NCBI RefSeq assembly: GCF_016892605.1 | Contig: NZ_JAFEMV010000001.1 | Span: forward strand, 969,897 to 1,033,896 | DNA from: Desemzia sp. RIT 804 | GTDB lineage: Bacteria; Bacillota; Bacilli; Lactobacillales; Carnobacteriaceae | DNA length: 64,000 nucleotides | Direction of reading: 5' to 3' | In this document: in pieces, positions 16,042-25,816 of the stretch | Layout: each line of letters begins with the position of its first letter | Numbering within the stretch: the stretch's first letter is position 1 | Position numbers and translations under genes: made by a program | Notes under the pieces: generated by a model | Databases searched by the model: none | Told to the model about the DNA's origin: nothing | Seen by the model: only the letters and a program-made list of their open reading frames with translations

Positions 16042-16626
16042 CTAAAATTTTTGTTCAGTCATTTGAAAAGCTGGCGTTTGAATAACCATTTCTTCTGTAA
16101 TCAAAACATCCATTGGCACATCAAAAGATTCAGGGTTCCAAAAATCGATTTGCTGCTCTTTTAACACTAGAGCCATTTTTGTCCCTGAGAATTCAGCTAA
16201 AAACCGATCGTAATATCCACCACCAAAACCAATACGGTAGCCATCTTTTGAAAAAGCTAGCCCTGGTACGATCACTAAATCAATGGCTTCTTTGGTGATT
16301 GATTTTAATGTAGGATCAGGTTCAAGAAGCCCAAATGAAGAGGTTATCATATGTGTATTTTCGTTAAACAAGACGAAATCCATAATACGATTTTTTTTAG
16401 CTCTTGGCATCACAATGGTTTTATTCGTTCTCCAGGCTTCCTCCACTATAGGCATAGTATCTAATTCAAATCCTTGAGCCATGGTTAATGCTATGGTCGA
16501 AGCTTCTTGCCAATAACGCGAGCGATAAAGATGATGATAAATTTTTTCTTCTGCTTCTTGCTTTTTAGCTCCGCTCAGGCTTTTTAAAGCAGCAATTTTT
16601 TCTTTTCGAATGTTTTTTTTATCCAC
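16042..16626 (-). CDS. 5-formyltetrahydrofolate cyclo-ligase
   Basis: A 194-residue enzyme (MTHFS, YqgN type) that converts 5-formyl-THF to 5,10-methenyl-THF with ATP and so recovers folate. The motif GFGGGYYDRFL (near 145) and the N-terminal basic segment KKNIRKEKIAALKSL are typical. The start is taken as GTG at 16626 behind GTGGAG, which matches family length. The frame runs open upstream to 16767 but overlaps a terminator there. It sits between rpmG and gluP, as in Bacillus. Confidence 0.92.
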   Translation of the reverse strand: MDKKNIRKEKIAALKSLSGAKKQEAEEKIYHHLYRSRYWQEASTIALTMAQGFELDTMPIVEEAWRTNKTIVMPRAKKNRIMDFVLFNENTHMITSSFGLLEPDPTLKSITKEAIDLVIVPGLAFSKDGYRIGFGGGYYDRFLAEFSGTKMALVLKEQQIDFWNPESFDVPMDVLITEEMVIQTPAFQMTEQKF

Positions 16627-16707
16627 TATTTCTCCACTTTCCTTTCTTAACGGTGTTTCATAAACCATTCTTGCACAGGTTTCTTTACTCCACATTCTCA
16701 GTATAGC

Positions 16708-16746
16708 AAAAAAGGAACCGGTATAAATCCCCCTAGTTCCTTTTTT
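16708..16746. terminator. Hairpin with A-run and T-run flanks
   Basis: AAAAAAGGAAC pairs with GTTCCTTTTTT across a 17-base loop. It lies between the formyl-THF ligase and rpmG and could end rpmG transcripts. Confidence 0.65.
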
Positions 16747-16791
16747 TATGTGATCATTATCGTTCAAATTTATAAAATCGACTCATGAACC

Positions 16792-16843
16792 AAATTAACC
16801 CTACGACTCTTTGAATAAACCAACTAGTCATAGGGTTAAATTT
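16792..16843. terminator. Hairpin behind rpmG
   Basis: TTAACCCTA(C)GACT pairs with AGTC(A)TAGGGTTAA around a 15-base loop. The T-run is weak. Confidence 0.5.
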
Positions 16844-16881
16844 ATACGGTAAGTCATACATTTCTCCATGTTTTAACTAAA

Positions 16882-17031
16882 TTATTTAGTTTCACGGTGT
16901 AGAGTTACGCGACGTTCGCGTGGGCAGTATTTTTTAAATTCAACACGGTCCGGATTGTTACGTTTGTTTTTCTTTGAGATGTAATTACGTTCTTTACATT
17001 CAGTACATTCCATTGTGATGTTTACGCGCAT
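16882..17031 (-). CDS. rpmG: Ribosomal protein bL33
   Basis: A 49-residue large-subunit ribosomal protein beginning [18 protein letters not shown] and ending RVTLHRETK. The first zinc-type pair CTEC is present, but the second pair is lost: YCPRERR has only one Cys where the zinc form has CxxC. GGAGG precedes the ATG. Many lactic acid bacteria carry more than one L33 gene, so this may be one of several paralogues. Confidence 0.93.
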   Translation of the reverse strand: MRVNITMECTECKERNYISKKNKRNNPDRVEFKKYCPRERRVTLHRETK

Positions 17032-17153
17032 GATTTTCCCTCCAAGCATTAAACAATATTTGAAGATAGTTATTTATCCAATCTTCCGACCTGATAATGA
17101 TACCATTTTTTTATATTAGATTCCAGTATTTTTTTATTCTTTGTAAAGTTTTT

Positions 17154-18803
17154 TTACTTTACATAAAGAGAAGAATCTAATTTAACGACAAAAGTTTCAT
17201 AGGGAGCAAGACGAAGTTGCTGTAAATCATAACGTTTATGTGTTGTGCTGTTGCTGATAATCGGTTCTAAATCTGTCGCCACCTCAGTGAATTGGACTTC
17301 ATTGACTTGTTCGCTAAAATTGGCGACGATCAACCAGGTCTCTCCCTGGAAAGTTCTAGTATAAGCAAACAAAGAAGCATCCTCTTCAGCCAATAATTGG
17401 TAATTTCCATAAACCATAATGGGGTTTACTTTTCTCAATTGTATCAACTTTTGATAACAATAAAAAATAGAATCCTGATCAGTTAATGCTTTCTCTACGT
17501 TAATAGTCGTATAATTTGGATTCACCGGTAACCAAGGATGGCCAGTCGTAAAACCTGCTTCTTTAGAATCATCCCATTGCATAGGAGTACGGGCGTTATC
17601 CCTTCCTTTAGTATTGATAGCAGCCAAAATAGCTTCTTCGCTATACCCTTCTGCCAAGCGCTCTTGGTACATGTTTTTCGTTTCTACATCATCCGCTTGA
17701 GAGATGTCCGTTAAGACAATATTTGTCATACCGATTTCTTCCCCTTGATAAATATACGGAGTGCCTTTCATCATATGCAGTAAAATAGCAAACATTTTCG
17801 CGCTCTCTACACGGTATTTTTGATCATTTCCCCATCTTGAAACAATTCTTGGCTGATCGTGGTTGTTCCAAAACAAACTATTCCATCCCTCGTTTTGAAG
17901 TTCCATTTGCCATGTAGAAAGAACTTGTTTTAATTCCACAACAGACAGCGGTCTCAAATCCCATTTTGATTTTCCTGGTTGTTGGTCTAAAACCATGTGT
18001 TCAAATTGAAATACCATAGACAATTCATTACGTTCGGCGCCAGAAAAAAGTTTTGCTTGTTGGGGTGTAGCTGAATTTGTTTCTCCCACCGTCATCACAT
18101 CATATTTTCCAAAAGTCTCGCGATTCATTTCTTGTAAATATTCGTGCAGTTGAGGTCCATGAGCTGTAATTTCTCGGTCTGGCAACTTACCGACCAACTC
18201 AATGACGTCTAATCGGAATCCGCCGATCCCTTTTTCCAGCCAAAAATTCATCATATCGTATATCTCGTAACGCATTTGTTTATTTTCCCAGTTTAAATCT
18301 GGTTGGCGTTTACTGAATAGATGCATAAAGTATTGATCAGTTTCTTCATCATATTCCCAAGCAGAACCACTGAAAACAGAGCCTAGACCATTTGGTACGC
18401 CACCATCTCGTGGATCTCTCCAAATATAATACTCGCGATAAGGATTTTGCTTGGATTTTTTAGCTTCAATAAACCAAGCGTGTTCGTCAGAAGTGTGGTT
18501 AACAACTAAATCCATCACTAAATGAATACTTCTTTTTTTAGCCTCTACTATAAGTCGATCCATATCCTCCATCGTTCCAAATTCATCCATGATAGCGTAA
18601 TAATCACTGATATCGTATCCATTATCATCGTTAGGAGATTCATATACAGGGCTAAGCCAAATAACATTGATACCTAATTGCTCAAGGTAATCCAATCGTT
18701 GAATGATTCCTTGAATATCCCCAACTCCATCTCCATTGCTGTCTTGAAAACTTCTAGGATAGATTTGGTACACTACTGCATTTTTCCACCATTTTTTGTC
18801 CAT
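17154..18803 (-). CDS. GH13 alpha-glucosidase (oligo-1,6- / glucan 1,6-alpha-glucosidase type)
   Basis: A 549-residue cytoplasmic glycoside hydrolase. GH13 signatures: region I DLVVNH, region II GGFRLDVIE (nucleophile Asp), region III MTVGET (acid Glu), region IV NNHDQPR. FSGSAWEYDEETDQYF and RQPDLNWEN point to the oligo-1,6-glucosidase/DexB group rather than trehalose-6-phosphate hydrolase. It would release glucose from isomalto-oligosaccharides, and glcK could then phosphorylate it. AAGGAG lies 7 bases before the ATG at 18803, so the longer open frame is not used. No transporter is adjacent. The exact substrate is an inference. Confidence 0.9.
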   Translation of the reverse strand: MDKKWWKNAVVYQIYPRSFQDSNGDGVGDIQGIIQRLDYLEQLGINVIWLSPVYESPNDDNGYDISDYYAIMDEFGTMEDMDRLIVEAKKRSIHLVMDLVVNHTSDEHAWFIEAKKSKQNPYREYYIWRDPRDGGVPNGLGSVFSGSAWEYDEETDQYFMHLFSKRQPDLNWENKQMRYEIYDMMNFWLEKGIGGFRLDVIELVGKLPDREITAHGPQLHEYLQEMNRETFGKYDVMTVGETNSATPQQAKLFSGAERNELSMVFQFEHMVLDQQPGKSKWDLRPLSVVELKQVLSTWQMELQNEGWNSLFWNNHDQPRIVSRWGNDQKYRVESAKMFAILLHMMKGTPYIYQGEEIGMTNIVLTDISQADDVETKNMYQERLAEGYSEEAILAAINTKGRDNARTPMQWDDSKEAGFTTGHPWLPVNPNYTTINVEKALTDQDSIFYCYQKLIQLRKVNPIMVYGNYQLLAEEDASLFAYTRTFQGETWLIVANFSEQVNEVQFTEVATDLEPIISNSTTHKRYDLQQLRLAPYETFVVKLDSSLYVK

Positions 18804-18824
18804 AGTAAACTCCTTGTGTATTTT

Positions 18825-18838
18825 TGATAAGGCTTTCA
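18825..18838. promoter_or_regulatory. cre-like site upstream of the alpha-glucosidase
   Basis: TGATAAGGCTTTCA fits the catabolite-response element TGWNANCGNTNWCA except for the central G, a position that is usually conserved. CcpA repression would make sense for this enzyme, but the match is imperfect. Confidence 0.35.
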
Positions 18839-18919
18839 AATGTATTTTAACACAACTTTTAAAACGAGAGGGCTTTTTTTCAAAATGGATGAAAATCACG
18901 AAATTATATTAAGTTTTAT

Positions 18920-18948
18920 TTACAACATAGGTTTTGTGACAATATTGT
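18920..18948 (+). promoter_or_regulatory. Promoter of the 18992-19891 gene pair
   Basis: TTACAA, 17 bases, TATTGT. The -10 lies in the palindrome ACAATATTGT, which could be an operator. Confidence 0.5.
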
Positions 18949-18991
18949 GGTAAACTTTTTTGTGGAAGTAAAATATAAAGAGGTGAATTAA

Positions 18992-19342
18992 ATGGATTTA
19001 TGGATTATTGTGATTGTCCTACTTGTTATTGCAATAGCTTTGGTTGTCTGGTCTTTCTACAAACAAGATAATGGCGAAAAAGTACAAGAAGAGTTTGAAG
19101 AATTATCTTTGCAGTGGCTGCAAGAAATCAATCATTTGAAAAAACGAGTAACGTTGCTTGAGTCAGAACTAAATATTCAATCTGAAGAATTGCCTTTATC
19201 TGATAAAGTACATGATGTATTAAGAAAACACATTATCACTTTGTACACACAAGGTGCCGCACCAGAGGACATTTCTAGTCAAACACGTTTATCTGAAAAA
19301 ACGGTTCAATCTGTTATCGATGAATATGTTTTAGAAGCCTAA
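18992..19342 (+). CDS. Membrane-anchored coiled-coil protein with C-terminal helix-turn-helix (SwrB/DUF6115-like)
   Basis: A 116-residue protein with an N-terminal membrane helix (about 3-22), a coiled coil (about 30-65), and a C-terminal segment about 75-115 (ITLYTQGAAPEDISSQTRLS then EKTVQSVIDEY) that looks like a helix-turn-helix. The layout resembles Bacillus SwrB/YlxL (DUF6115), but sequence identity cannot be judged here. GAGG precedes the ATG. The next gene starts 21 bp behind its stop, so both are probably one operon. The function is not known. Confidence 0.7.
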   Translation: MDLWIIVIVLLVIAIALVVWSFYKQDNGEKVQEEFEELSLQWLQEINHLKKRVTLLESELNIQSEELPLSDKVHDVLRKHIITLYTQGAAPEDISSQTRLSEKTVQSVIDEYVLEA

Positions 19343-19363
19343 TCAATCAAGGAGGTACATAGT

Positions 19364-19891
19364 ATGAGTAAACCAGCATTACGATTCTTGTCGTTAGGTT
19401 TCTTGGTATCTGCACTTATTCTTGCAAGTTATCGTTCGTTCTTTTATGAATCTCAATCAGCTGATGCAACAGATGCTTCAACTGAATTGACTCAAGAAGA
19501 TGAAACTTATAAAGCCAAATATGAGAGTCTGCTTGCAGAAACTGAACTTGCAAAAATGGAAAGCGAATACGCTGTAGACGAACAAGATAGTGAAACTACT
19601 GATGAAGAAGCTACTGAAGAGAGTTCTGAGAATGATGCTGAAGAATCAAGCAGCACTGAAGAAGAAACTTCATCTGAAGCCACTACAGCTACAATTATTA
19701 TCAATAACGGTGATCCAAGCAGTATTGCAGCTCGTCAGTTGCAAGAGCAAGGCATTATCGAAGATTCTGCTGAGTTCGATAATTTCTTAGAAGATAACAA
19801 CTTATCTAACTTAATTCGACCTGGTACTTTCACGATTGAAAGCGGCATGTCATTCCAAGAAATTGCAGACATTTTATCAAGTGAAAATTAA
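19364..19891 (+). CDS. Secreted/anchored protein with MltG-type LysM-like domain
   Basis: A 175-residue protein with an N-terminal membrane segment (about 7-25), a long Glu/Ser/Thr-rich low-complexity linker (about 35-107), and a C-terminal domain (about 108-175, with INNGDPSSIAARQLQEQGII and RPGTFTIESGMSFQEIADIL). The C-terminal part resembles the LysM-like subdomain of the MltG/YceG endolytic transglycosylase, without its catalytic domain. It may bind peptidoglycan or take part in septal wall work, which suits the PBP gene next to it. GGAGG precedes the ATG. Confidence 0.75.
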   Translation: MSKPALRFLSLGFLVSALILASYRSFFYESQSADATDASTELTQEDETYKAKYESLLAETELAKMESEYAVDEQDSETTDEEATEESSENDAEESSSTEEETSSEATTATIIINNGDPSSIAARQLQEQGIIEDSAEFDNFLEDNNLSNLIRPGTFTIESGMSFQEIADILSSEN

Positions 19892-19913
19892 TTTTCACAG
19901 CATTAATGATATC

Positions 19914-19952
19914 AAAAAAGACAAGCCCATGATTTATGGACTTGTCTTTTTT
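19914..19952. terminator. Bidirectional terminator between convergent genes
   Basis: AAAAAAGACAAGCCCAT pairs with ATGGACTTGTCTTTTTT (one mismatch, 5-base loop). It just touches the stop codon of the PBP gene. Confidence 0.9.
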
Positions 19953-22044
19953 ATTCTGTGTCTTCAGAAGATTCAGTTGTATCCTCATCAGGAGTTACTT
20001 CCCTGTATTCGCCTACTTTAAAATACGCATCCATGACTTTTCTTGCCGTGATAACATTTTCATAGTTCGTATTATTAAGAGGTAAATAAGGAACGACTAC
20101 TGAAATAGCAATTTCTGGGTCATCGTAAGGGGCATAACCCACATAGGTTTTAGTAATCACAGAATCACCACTATAGGACGTCTGTGCTGTTCCTGTTTTT
20201 CCTGCAGATTCATATTCCGCGCCTATAAAACGTGAACGAGCCGAACCGTTAGCTCCGTGTACTACTTGATAGAATCCTTGTTGCACTCGTTCCATTGCTT
20301 CAGGATCAACATTGACGGTATTTAAAATCTTAGGCTCCAATTGGGTTTCAATAGTTCCCAATTCTCCGTCTTCACCTGTCGACCAAATCTCGTCGACCAG
20401 TCTAAGAGCCAGTCGTGTTCCTCCATTAGCAATAGTTGAAACATACTGAAGTAATTGGATTGGCGTATAAGTATCATATTGTCCAAAACCATAAAACATT
20501 GCTGAACCGGCGTTTGGATCTGGTCCAACATACCCTGTAGCTTCGCCGGGTAAGTCTATTCCAGTTTCCACACCTAAACCAAATTGATTAAAGTACTGTC
20601 TCAATTTAGCAATAACTTGATTTACATTGATCGTTGCTTTTCCACTGCTGATACTGTATTGTCCGCCCATTCTTAATACCAATTTTGCCATATAAACGTT
20701 TGACGAGACTTCCAAAGCTTGAATGTCATTTACCGCAACGCTGCCGCTCCGGTTAAAGACCGAACTAATCGGCTGAGAACCACTTAATCTCATCGGTGCA
20801 TCGACGATAACATTATCATCATATGTTAGGGCCCCATCCATATAACCTGCTAAAATGGTAGCCCCCTTAACAGCTGATCCCATTTCAAAAGCTCGATTGA
20901 TGTTGTGTAATGCAGCGTCCTCTATCTTACCTGTTTCAGTGTTGTACTCTTTTCCGACTAGACCCAATATTTTACCAGTTTTAGGATCGGCGGCAGTAAT
21001 GTAAATACTGTTGTTATGTCCCTGCCTTTTCCCTAAAGCTTCTATGGCAATTTCTTCTAAAGTTTTTTGGAAATCCATATCAATCGTCATCACTAAATTG
21101 TCGCCTTTTTCACCAGCATATTGTTCAATGGTTTCAATAATATCTCCATTGTTGTTGGTTTGGGTCTCTGATTTAGATTTTGAACCATTGAGTACTGTCT
21201 CATATTCCTTTTCTAGCTGGCTATTACCCACCCGGTCGTTTCTTGCATATCCTCTAGCTAAATAAGTGGATAATTGGCTTTCCGGCACACCTTTTTCTTC
21301 TGTAGTAACTTCTCCAAGAATACTTTTCAGCATCCCTTCTTGTGGGTAATTCCGTACCCAATCCGTCCCAGTATCTACACCTGGTAATGAACTTAAGTGT
21401 TCACTGACTAATGCTATTTCTTGGTCCGTCACATTTTCATTTTTAATATTGATTGTCGTTAAGGCATAAGCACCATTCATTTTTTTGAAGATAGCTGCTG
21501 CCTCAATTTCCAAATCAGACATTTGAGCAATGTCTTCATCTGTTACTTTGGAAATCTGAGTTTGATAAAATTCTGATCCACTTAGTTTCAATTCATTTTC
21601 AGTTAATCTTTCGTTTATTTCTTCTTCATTCAGAACTAGCCAAAAGTCTTGCAAATCTCTAGCAGTAATATCGAATTCACTTTCATTTTCTATTCTGACT
21701 TTATTTGGCATGTCGATCACAGCCGCTAGATCTAACGCTATTTTTGCCATGTCTTCGGAAGAAACTCCTTGTCCACGAGTATACGTGATCGTTTGTACAG
21801 CAGTATTCCCTACTAATTTACGGTGATTGGCATCAAATATTTCCCCGCGAGGAACATTTCCTGTCGCTAAAGTAGTTTCTGTTCGAGCAACTTCCGCTTC
21901 AAATTCTTCACCACTCACAATTTGCAAATAACCCAGCCTTAAAATAAGTAAAGCAAAGCAAACAAATACACCTGCAAACAATATGTTAAGTCTTAAAGGA
22001 ATATGCGACTTATTCTTTGATTGTTTTTTTTGATTTGATTTCAC
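19951..22044 (-). CDS. Class B penicillin-binding protein (PbpA/PBP2 type transpeptidase)
   Basis: A 697-residue cell-wall transpeptidase. One membrane helix (about 20-42), a dimerisation/N-terminal domain with NVPRGEIFDANHRKL (about 63-80), and a transpeptidase domain with SxxK (SAVK, about 388), SxN (SSN, about 450) and KTGT (about 616). The C-terminal tail is acidic. The start is GTG behind AGGAAGG. Listeria also has a class B PBP gene next to its sod gene, which supports assignment to the group cross-linking side-wall peptidoglycan. No mutation hinting at beta-lactam resistance can be judged from sequence alone. Confidence 0.93.
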   Translation of the reverse strand: MKSNQKKQSKNKSHIPLRLNILFAGVFVCFALLILRLGYLQIVSGEEFEAEVARTETTLATGNVPRGEIFDANHRKLVGNTAVQTITYTRGQGVSSEDMAKIALDLAAVIDMPNKVRIENESEFDITARDLQDFWLVLNEEEINERLTENELKLSGSEFYQTQISKVTDEDIAQMSDLEIEAAAIFKKMNGAYALTTINIKNENVTDQEIALVSEHLSSLPGVDTGTDWVRNYPQEGMLKSILGEVTTEEKGVPESQLSTYLARGYARNDRVGNSQLEKEYETVLNGSKSKSETQTNNNGDIIETIEQYAGEKGDNLVMTIDMDFQKTLEEIAIEALGKRQGHNNSIYITAADPKTGKILGLVGKEYNTETGKIEDAALHNINRAFEMGSAVKGATILAGYMDGALTYDDNVIVDAPMRLSGSQPISSVFNRSGSVAVNDIQALEVSSNVYMAKLVLRMGGQYSISSGKATINVNQVIAKLRQYFNQFGLGVETGIDLPGEATGYVGPDPNAGSAMFYGFGQYDTYTPIQLLQYVSTIANGGTRLALRLVDEIWSTGEDGELGTIETQLEPKILNTVNVDPEAMERVQQGFYQVVHGANGSARSRFIGAEYESAGKTGTAQTSYSGDSVITKTYVGYAPYDDPEIAISVVVPYLPLNNTNYENVITARKVMDAYFKVGEYREVTPDEDTTESSEDTE

Positions 22045-22241
22045 GTGAACACCTTCCTGTTAAATAGAACTGCGTATATTGTAACAGATAATCTAGTCTT
22101 TAACCATAAACACAAGAAAGTTTTAAATTTGAACACATTATTGGATTTGAGATCGTAAAAACTTTTTTCATGATTCGATTATTTCTCCTGCTCGAATATG
22201 CTATTCTAGGAGTAAGCAATTTTTACTTGGGGTGATCAATC

Positions 22242-24998
22242 ATGAAGAACCGAATACTGTCATTTATTCAAAAACAATGGCCATTACTATTAGCTTTTAC
22301 CGTCCCTTTTCTGATTATGTCTGGCATTCATGCATTCAAAGGGGTCTATCCATTTGGAAACGAAACTGTATTAACGATTGATTTAGGCCAGCAATACGTT
22401 GATTTTTTAGCTTATTATCGTCAAACACTGCTCGAAGACCCAACTGCCTTCTTTTATTCATTTACTAAGGCTATTGGCGGAGATATGGTTGGCTTATGGG
22501 CTTATTATTTAGCCAGTCCGTTTAATCTTATCTTTTTACTGTTTCCACAATCACAAGTTTCATTAGCAGTTACAGTAGTAACAATGCTGAAATATGGATT
22601 AGCGGGATGGAGTTTTGCTTATTTATTAAAAAAAGAATTTGATGGAGAAGGATTTAGTTTAGTAGCTTTTTCAACGAGTTATGCTTTGATGGGTTACACT
22701 ATTGTCAATCAATTCAATATTATGTGGCTAGATGGAGTTATTTTCCTGCCGCTCATTGTTTTGGGTCTGGAACGTCTGATCAAACAGCAGAAAGGTGTTC
22801 TTTATACCGTATTCTTAGCTATTTGCCTGATGTCCAACTATTACATAGCGTATATGATTTGTTTTTTCCTCGTCCTTTATTTTATCTTTCGTTGTATTAG
22901 TATTGGTTTTCCTACGATCGCTAAAAGAAAAGATAAAGTTCTTTCAGGAATCAAAACAAGTTTGTTGTTCATTTGGCATTCCTTATTAGCTGGTGGTATA
23001 TCAGCTATCTTATTGCTCCCTACTCTTCATTCTTTGATGGTAGGTAAAGCTAGTTATATAAAGATGGATTTTAAATGGGAATCAGATTACTTTTTCCCTG
23101 AGATGGTCTCCAAATTTTTTGTTGGAGCATTTAATTTCGACCAAATGCCATCCGGTTATCCAAATCTATTTATTGGTAGTTTAGCTTTATTGTGCTTTTG
23201 CCTTTATTTCTTCAATCGGATCATTCCATTAAGAGAACGCGTTACAGCTTTTGTGTTAATGATTTTCTTTATTTTCTCAATGAATGTAGACGCAATGAAT
23301 AAAATCTGGCATGCTATGCAATACCCGAACTGGTATCCTTATCGTTTTTCGTTTGTAGTCTCTTTCTTCCTATTATTGCTAGCTTTCCGTAGTTTTACTC
23401 ATTTGAAAGGGGTGAACCCTTTAGCTACTTTCTTTACCATGATAATCGCATCTGGAATAGGACTGTATGTCTATAGTGGAGAATTCGATTTTCTTACTCC
23501 TATCCAAATCATCATTACCTTATTATTTACTTTCTTAGTCTTGCTATTGCTTATTTTGAAGCCGCAACACTACAAATGGCTAGGCTTTGTTTTATTTCTG
23601 GTAACTAGTATTGAAATGACGGTCAATGCAAGCATTTCTCTCTCAAGATTGAGCTATGTAGACCAAGACACATTTTCTGTTTATCAGCAAAGTCAGCAGC
23701 AAGTGATCGATTGGATAGAAAATTACGATGATGACTTATATCGTATTGAAAAGACCTTTGTGCGGACCAAAAATGACAGCTTCCAAGCTGGGTTTAACGG
23801 AATCACTCATTTCAGTTCTACATTTGAAAGTGCTGTGCCGGATCTTTTCGGTCGCTTAGGCAATCCTGTTGGCGGCGGATTCTTGACTTATTCAAATGGG
23901 ACTCTTCTAACGGATGCCTTGTTTGGCGTTAAATACTACGCAAGTGAACAAAATGCTTTGTATTGGAAAGAAAATGAAGATCTACCTAGTTTGATAGAAA
24001 CCACTACTGCTCCATTAAAACAAAATAATTTTAGATACGACACTTTTCAAACAGCATTTTCTTTTCCGTTTCGCTCTTCAAATAAGGATAAATATCATTT
24101 TACATTGAAGCAAACTAAACCTGACTTAAAAGATTACCAAAAAATAGCTGCTACGAATCAAGTGATAGTCTACGAAAATCCTTACAGTTTACCATTTGCG
24201 TTTGGCAGTTCAAGTAATATCGAATCAGTTTATCTACAAAAGAACCGTCCCATTCAAGCACAAGAATCTGTATTAAGTGCTCTAGCAGGAAGCAGTAACG
24301 CTACCACTTATTTCTTCTCTGAAGAGTTTTCAAGTACGATCTATCAAAATGTGTTGCTATCTGGTTCTAGCTTTGAACCGATCATCGAAAAAGATAATGA
24401 AGATAGTAAAGCTTCGGTTCAATTTCAGTTTACTCCAGAAACGAATGATGCTTATTACGTTACTGTAGGCTCTTCTATAGGAGATAAAGATGTAAACTTG
24501 TATCTAAACGGAGAATCTTTTGCTTTTTATGATAGTTCAAATGAAACTGTGATTCATAACCTAGCCAATGAAGATTATAATAAAACGATTACGTTTGAGA
24601 TAGAACTATTAGATGACTCTATTTCTTTAGAGGATATCCAATTGTATCGCTTAGACACTACTGCGTTTACTCATTCCATCGAATCATTACAAGCTGGCGG
24701 AATGGTAATAGAAAATCACAGTCATACCCAAATCGAAGGTACTGTGACCATCCAAGATAACCAAGATTTCTTAATGACATCAATTCCATTCAGTGAAGGT
24801 TGGTCTGTATCAATAGACGGTGTTCCTGTTCAGCCGGAAGAGGTCATTGATAGCTTATTGGGTGTTCCGATTCAGTCGGGAAAACACAGAGTTGTATTTT
24901 CTTACAGTACGCCATATCTATTTGAAGGTATAATTATTACGGTTATTTCAATTTTGTTGTTGCTGATTCCTTTTATTTTCAAAAAAATAAACTTGTAA
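22242..24998 (+). CDS. yfhO: YfhO family multi-pass membrane protein
   Basis: A 918-residue integral membrane protein with about a dozen hydrophobic segments in the first 470 residues, a large extracytoplasmic domain (about 475-885) and a last membrane helix near the C-terminus. ETVLTIDLGQQYVDFLAYYR near residue 40 is a hallmark of the YfhO family. Related proteins have GT-C-like architecture and help decorate lipoteichoic or wall teichoic acids with sugars. That role is from family knowledge. The ribosome binding site is TGGGGTGA. It is a single gene with a strong terminator. Confidence 0.9.
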   Translation: MKNRILSFIQKQWPLLLAFTVPFLIMSGIHAFKGVYPFGNETVLTIDLGQQYVDFLAYYRQTLLEDPTAFFYSFTKAIGGDMVGLWAYYLASPFNLIFLLFPQSQVSLAVTVVTMLKYGLAGWSFAYLLKKEFDGEGFSLVAFSTSYALMGYTIVNQFNIMWLDGVIFLPLIVLGLERLIKQQKGVLYTVFLAICLMSNYYIAYMICFFLVLYFIFRCISIGFPTIAKRKDKVLSGIKTSLLFIWHSLLAGGISAILLLPTLHSLMVGKASYIKMDFKWESDYFFPEMVSKFFVGAFNFDQMPSGYPNLFIGSLALLCFCLYFFNRIIPLRERVTAFVLMIFFIFSMNVDAMNKIWHAMQYPNWYPYRFSFVVSFFLLLLAFRSFTHLKGVNPLATFFTMIIASGIGLYVYSGEFDFLTPIQIIITLLFTFLVLLLLILKPQHYKWLGFVLFLVTSIEMTVNASISLSRLSYVDQDTFSVYQQSQQQVIDWIENYDDDLYRIEKTFVRTKNDSFQAGFNGITHFSSTFESAVPDLFGRLGNPVGGGFLTYSNGTLLTDALFGVKYYASEQNALYWKENEDLPSLIETTTAPLKQNNFRYDTFQTAFSFPFRSSNKDKYHFTLKQTKPDLKDYQKIAATNQVIVYENPYSLPFAFGSSSNIESVYLQKNRPIQAQESVLSALAGSSNATTYFFSEEFSSTIYQNVLLSGSSFEPIIEKDNEDSKASVQFQFTPETNDAYYVTVGSSIGDKDVNLYLNGESFAFYDSSNETVIHNLANEDYNKTITFEIELLDDSISLEDIQLYRLDTTAFTHSIESLQAGGMVIENHSHTQIEGTVTIQDNQDFLMTSIPFSEGWSVSIDGVPVQPEEVIDSLLGVPIQSGKHRVVFSYSTPYLFEGIIITVISILLLLIPFIFKKINL

Positions 24999-25002
24999 TA
25001 CA

Positions 25003-25046
25003 AAAAAGCAGGGTACAGAGATTGTAAAATCTCTGTACCCTGCTTT
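25003..25046. terminator. Bidirectional terminator between yfhO and sodA
   Basis: A perfect 20-bp stem, AAAGCAGGGTACAGAGATT with its complement AATCTCTGTACCCTGCTTT, loop GTAA, between convergent genes. Confidence 0.95.
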
Positions 25047-25059
25047 CTCATTTAAAGGG

Positions 25060-25668
25060 TTATTTTGCAGCGTCGTAACGTTTGCCTGCTTCTTCCCAGT
25101 TTACTACTTTCCAGAATGCATCAATGTACGCTGGACGTTTGTTTTGGTAGTTTAGGTAGTATGCGTGTTCCCAGACATCTAAACCAATGATTGGAGTTTT
25201 GCCTTCAGTTAATGGAGAATCTTGGTTTGGAGTTGAAACAACTTCAAGATTACCGTTGTTTACTACCAACCAACCCCAACCTGATCCAAATTGACCAGCT
25301 GATGCAGTTGCAAATTCTTCTTTGAATTTGTCAAAACTTCCAAATGTTTCTTCAATCGCATCTTTCAATGCGCCGGTTGGTTCGCCACCACCATTTGGAG
25401 ATAGAATTTCCCAGAAGAAGCTGTGGTTTGCGTGTCCGCCACCATTGTTACGTACAACTGTACGAATATCTTCAGGAACAGATTGTAGATCTGCAACTAA
25501 TTCTTCGATTGTCTTGTCTGCTAATTCAGGATGTTTTTCAAGTGCCCCGTTAGTTTTTTCAACATAAGTTGCATGATGCTTATCGTGATGCAATTTCATT
25601 GTTTCTTCATCAATATGTGGTGCTAAAGCATCGTATGCGTAAGGTAATTCTGGTAATTTAAAAGCCAT
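25060..25668 (-). CDS. sodA: Superoxide dismutase (Mn/Fe)
   Basis: A 202-residue cytoplasmic enzyme that turns superoxide into oxygen and hydrogen peroxide. Metal ligands are visible: His27 (LHHDKHH), His near 81 ([11 protein letters not shown]) and the DVWEHAYY motif with Asp and His near 165-169. The [14 protein letters not shown] pattern fits the manganese form. GGAGG precedes the ATG, with a promoter upstream. It is a single gene. Confidence 0.97.
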   Translation of the reverse strand: MAFKLPELPYAYDALAPHIDEETMKLHHDKHHATYVEKTNGALEKHPELADKTIEELVADLQSVPEDIRTVVRNNGGGHANHSFFWEILSPNGGGEPTGALKDAIEETFGSFDKFKEEFATASAGQFGSGWGWLVVNNGNLEVVSTPNQDSPLTEGKTPIIGLDVWEHAYYLNYQNKRPAYIDAFWKVVNWEEAGKRYDAAK

Positions 25669-25711
25669 AATGTCATTCCTCCATATAATAAAATAGTTGC
25701 TTACTATTAAT

Positions 25712-25740
25712 AATCTAACACTTTTTATAACCGATTACAA
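25712..25740 (-). promoter_or_regulatory. sodA promoter
   Basis: On the minus strand TTGTAA, 17 bases, TAGATT, about 45 bp before the ATG. Confidence 0.6.
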
Positions 25741-25816
25741 TTTAAAAGACGAAAATTGTGAATTTCTTTGTCACATTCTTTGCAAAAGCTCTATTATTCT
25801 ATTTGTCATCTATAAG

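Noticed and set aside
19951..22044. Low-affinity resistance-type PBP
   Set aside because: The protein has standard motifs and core-gene neighbours. Resistance cannot be inferred from sequence alone.
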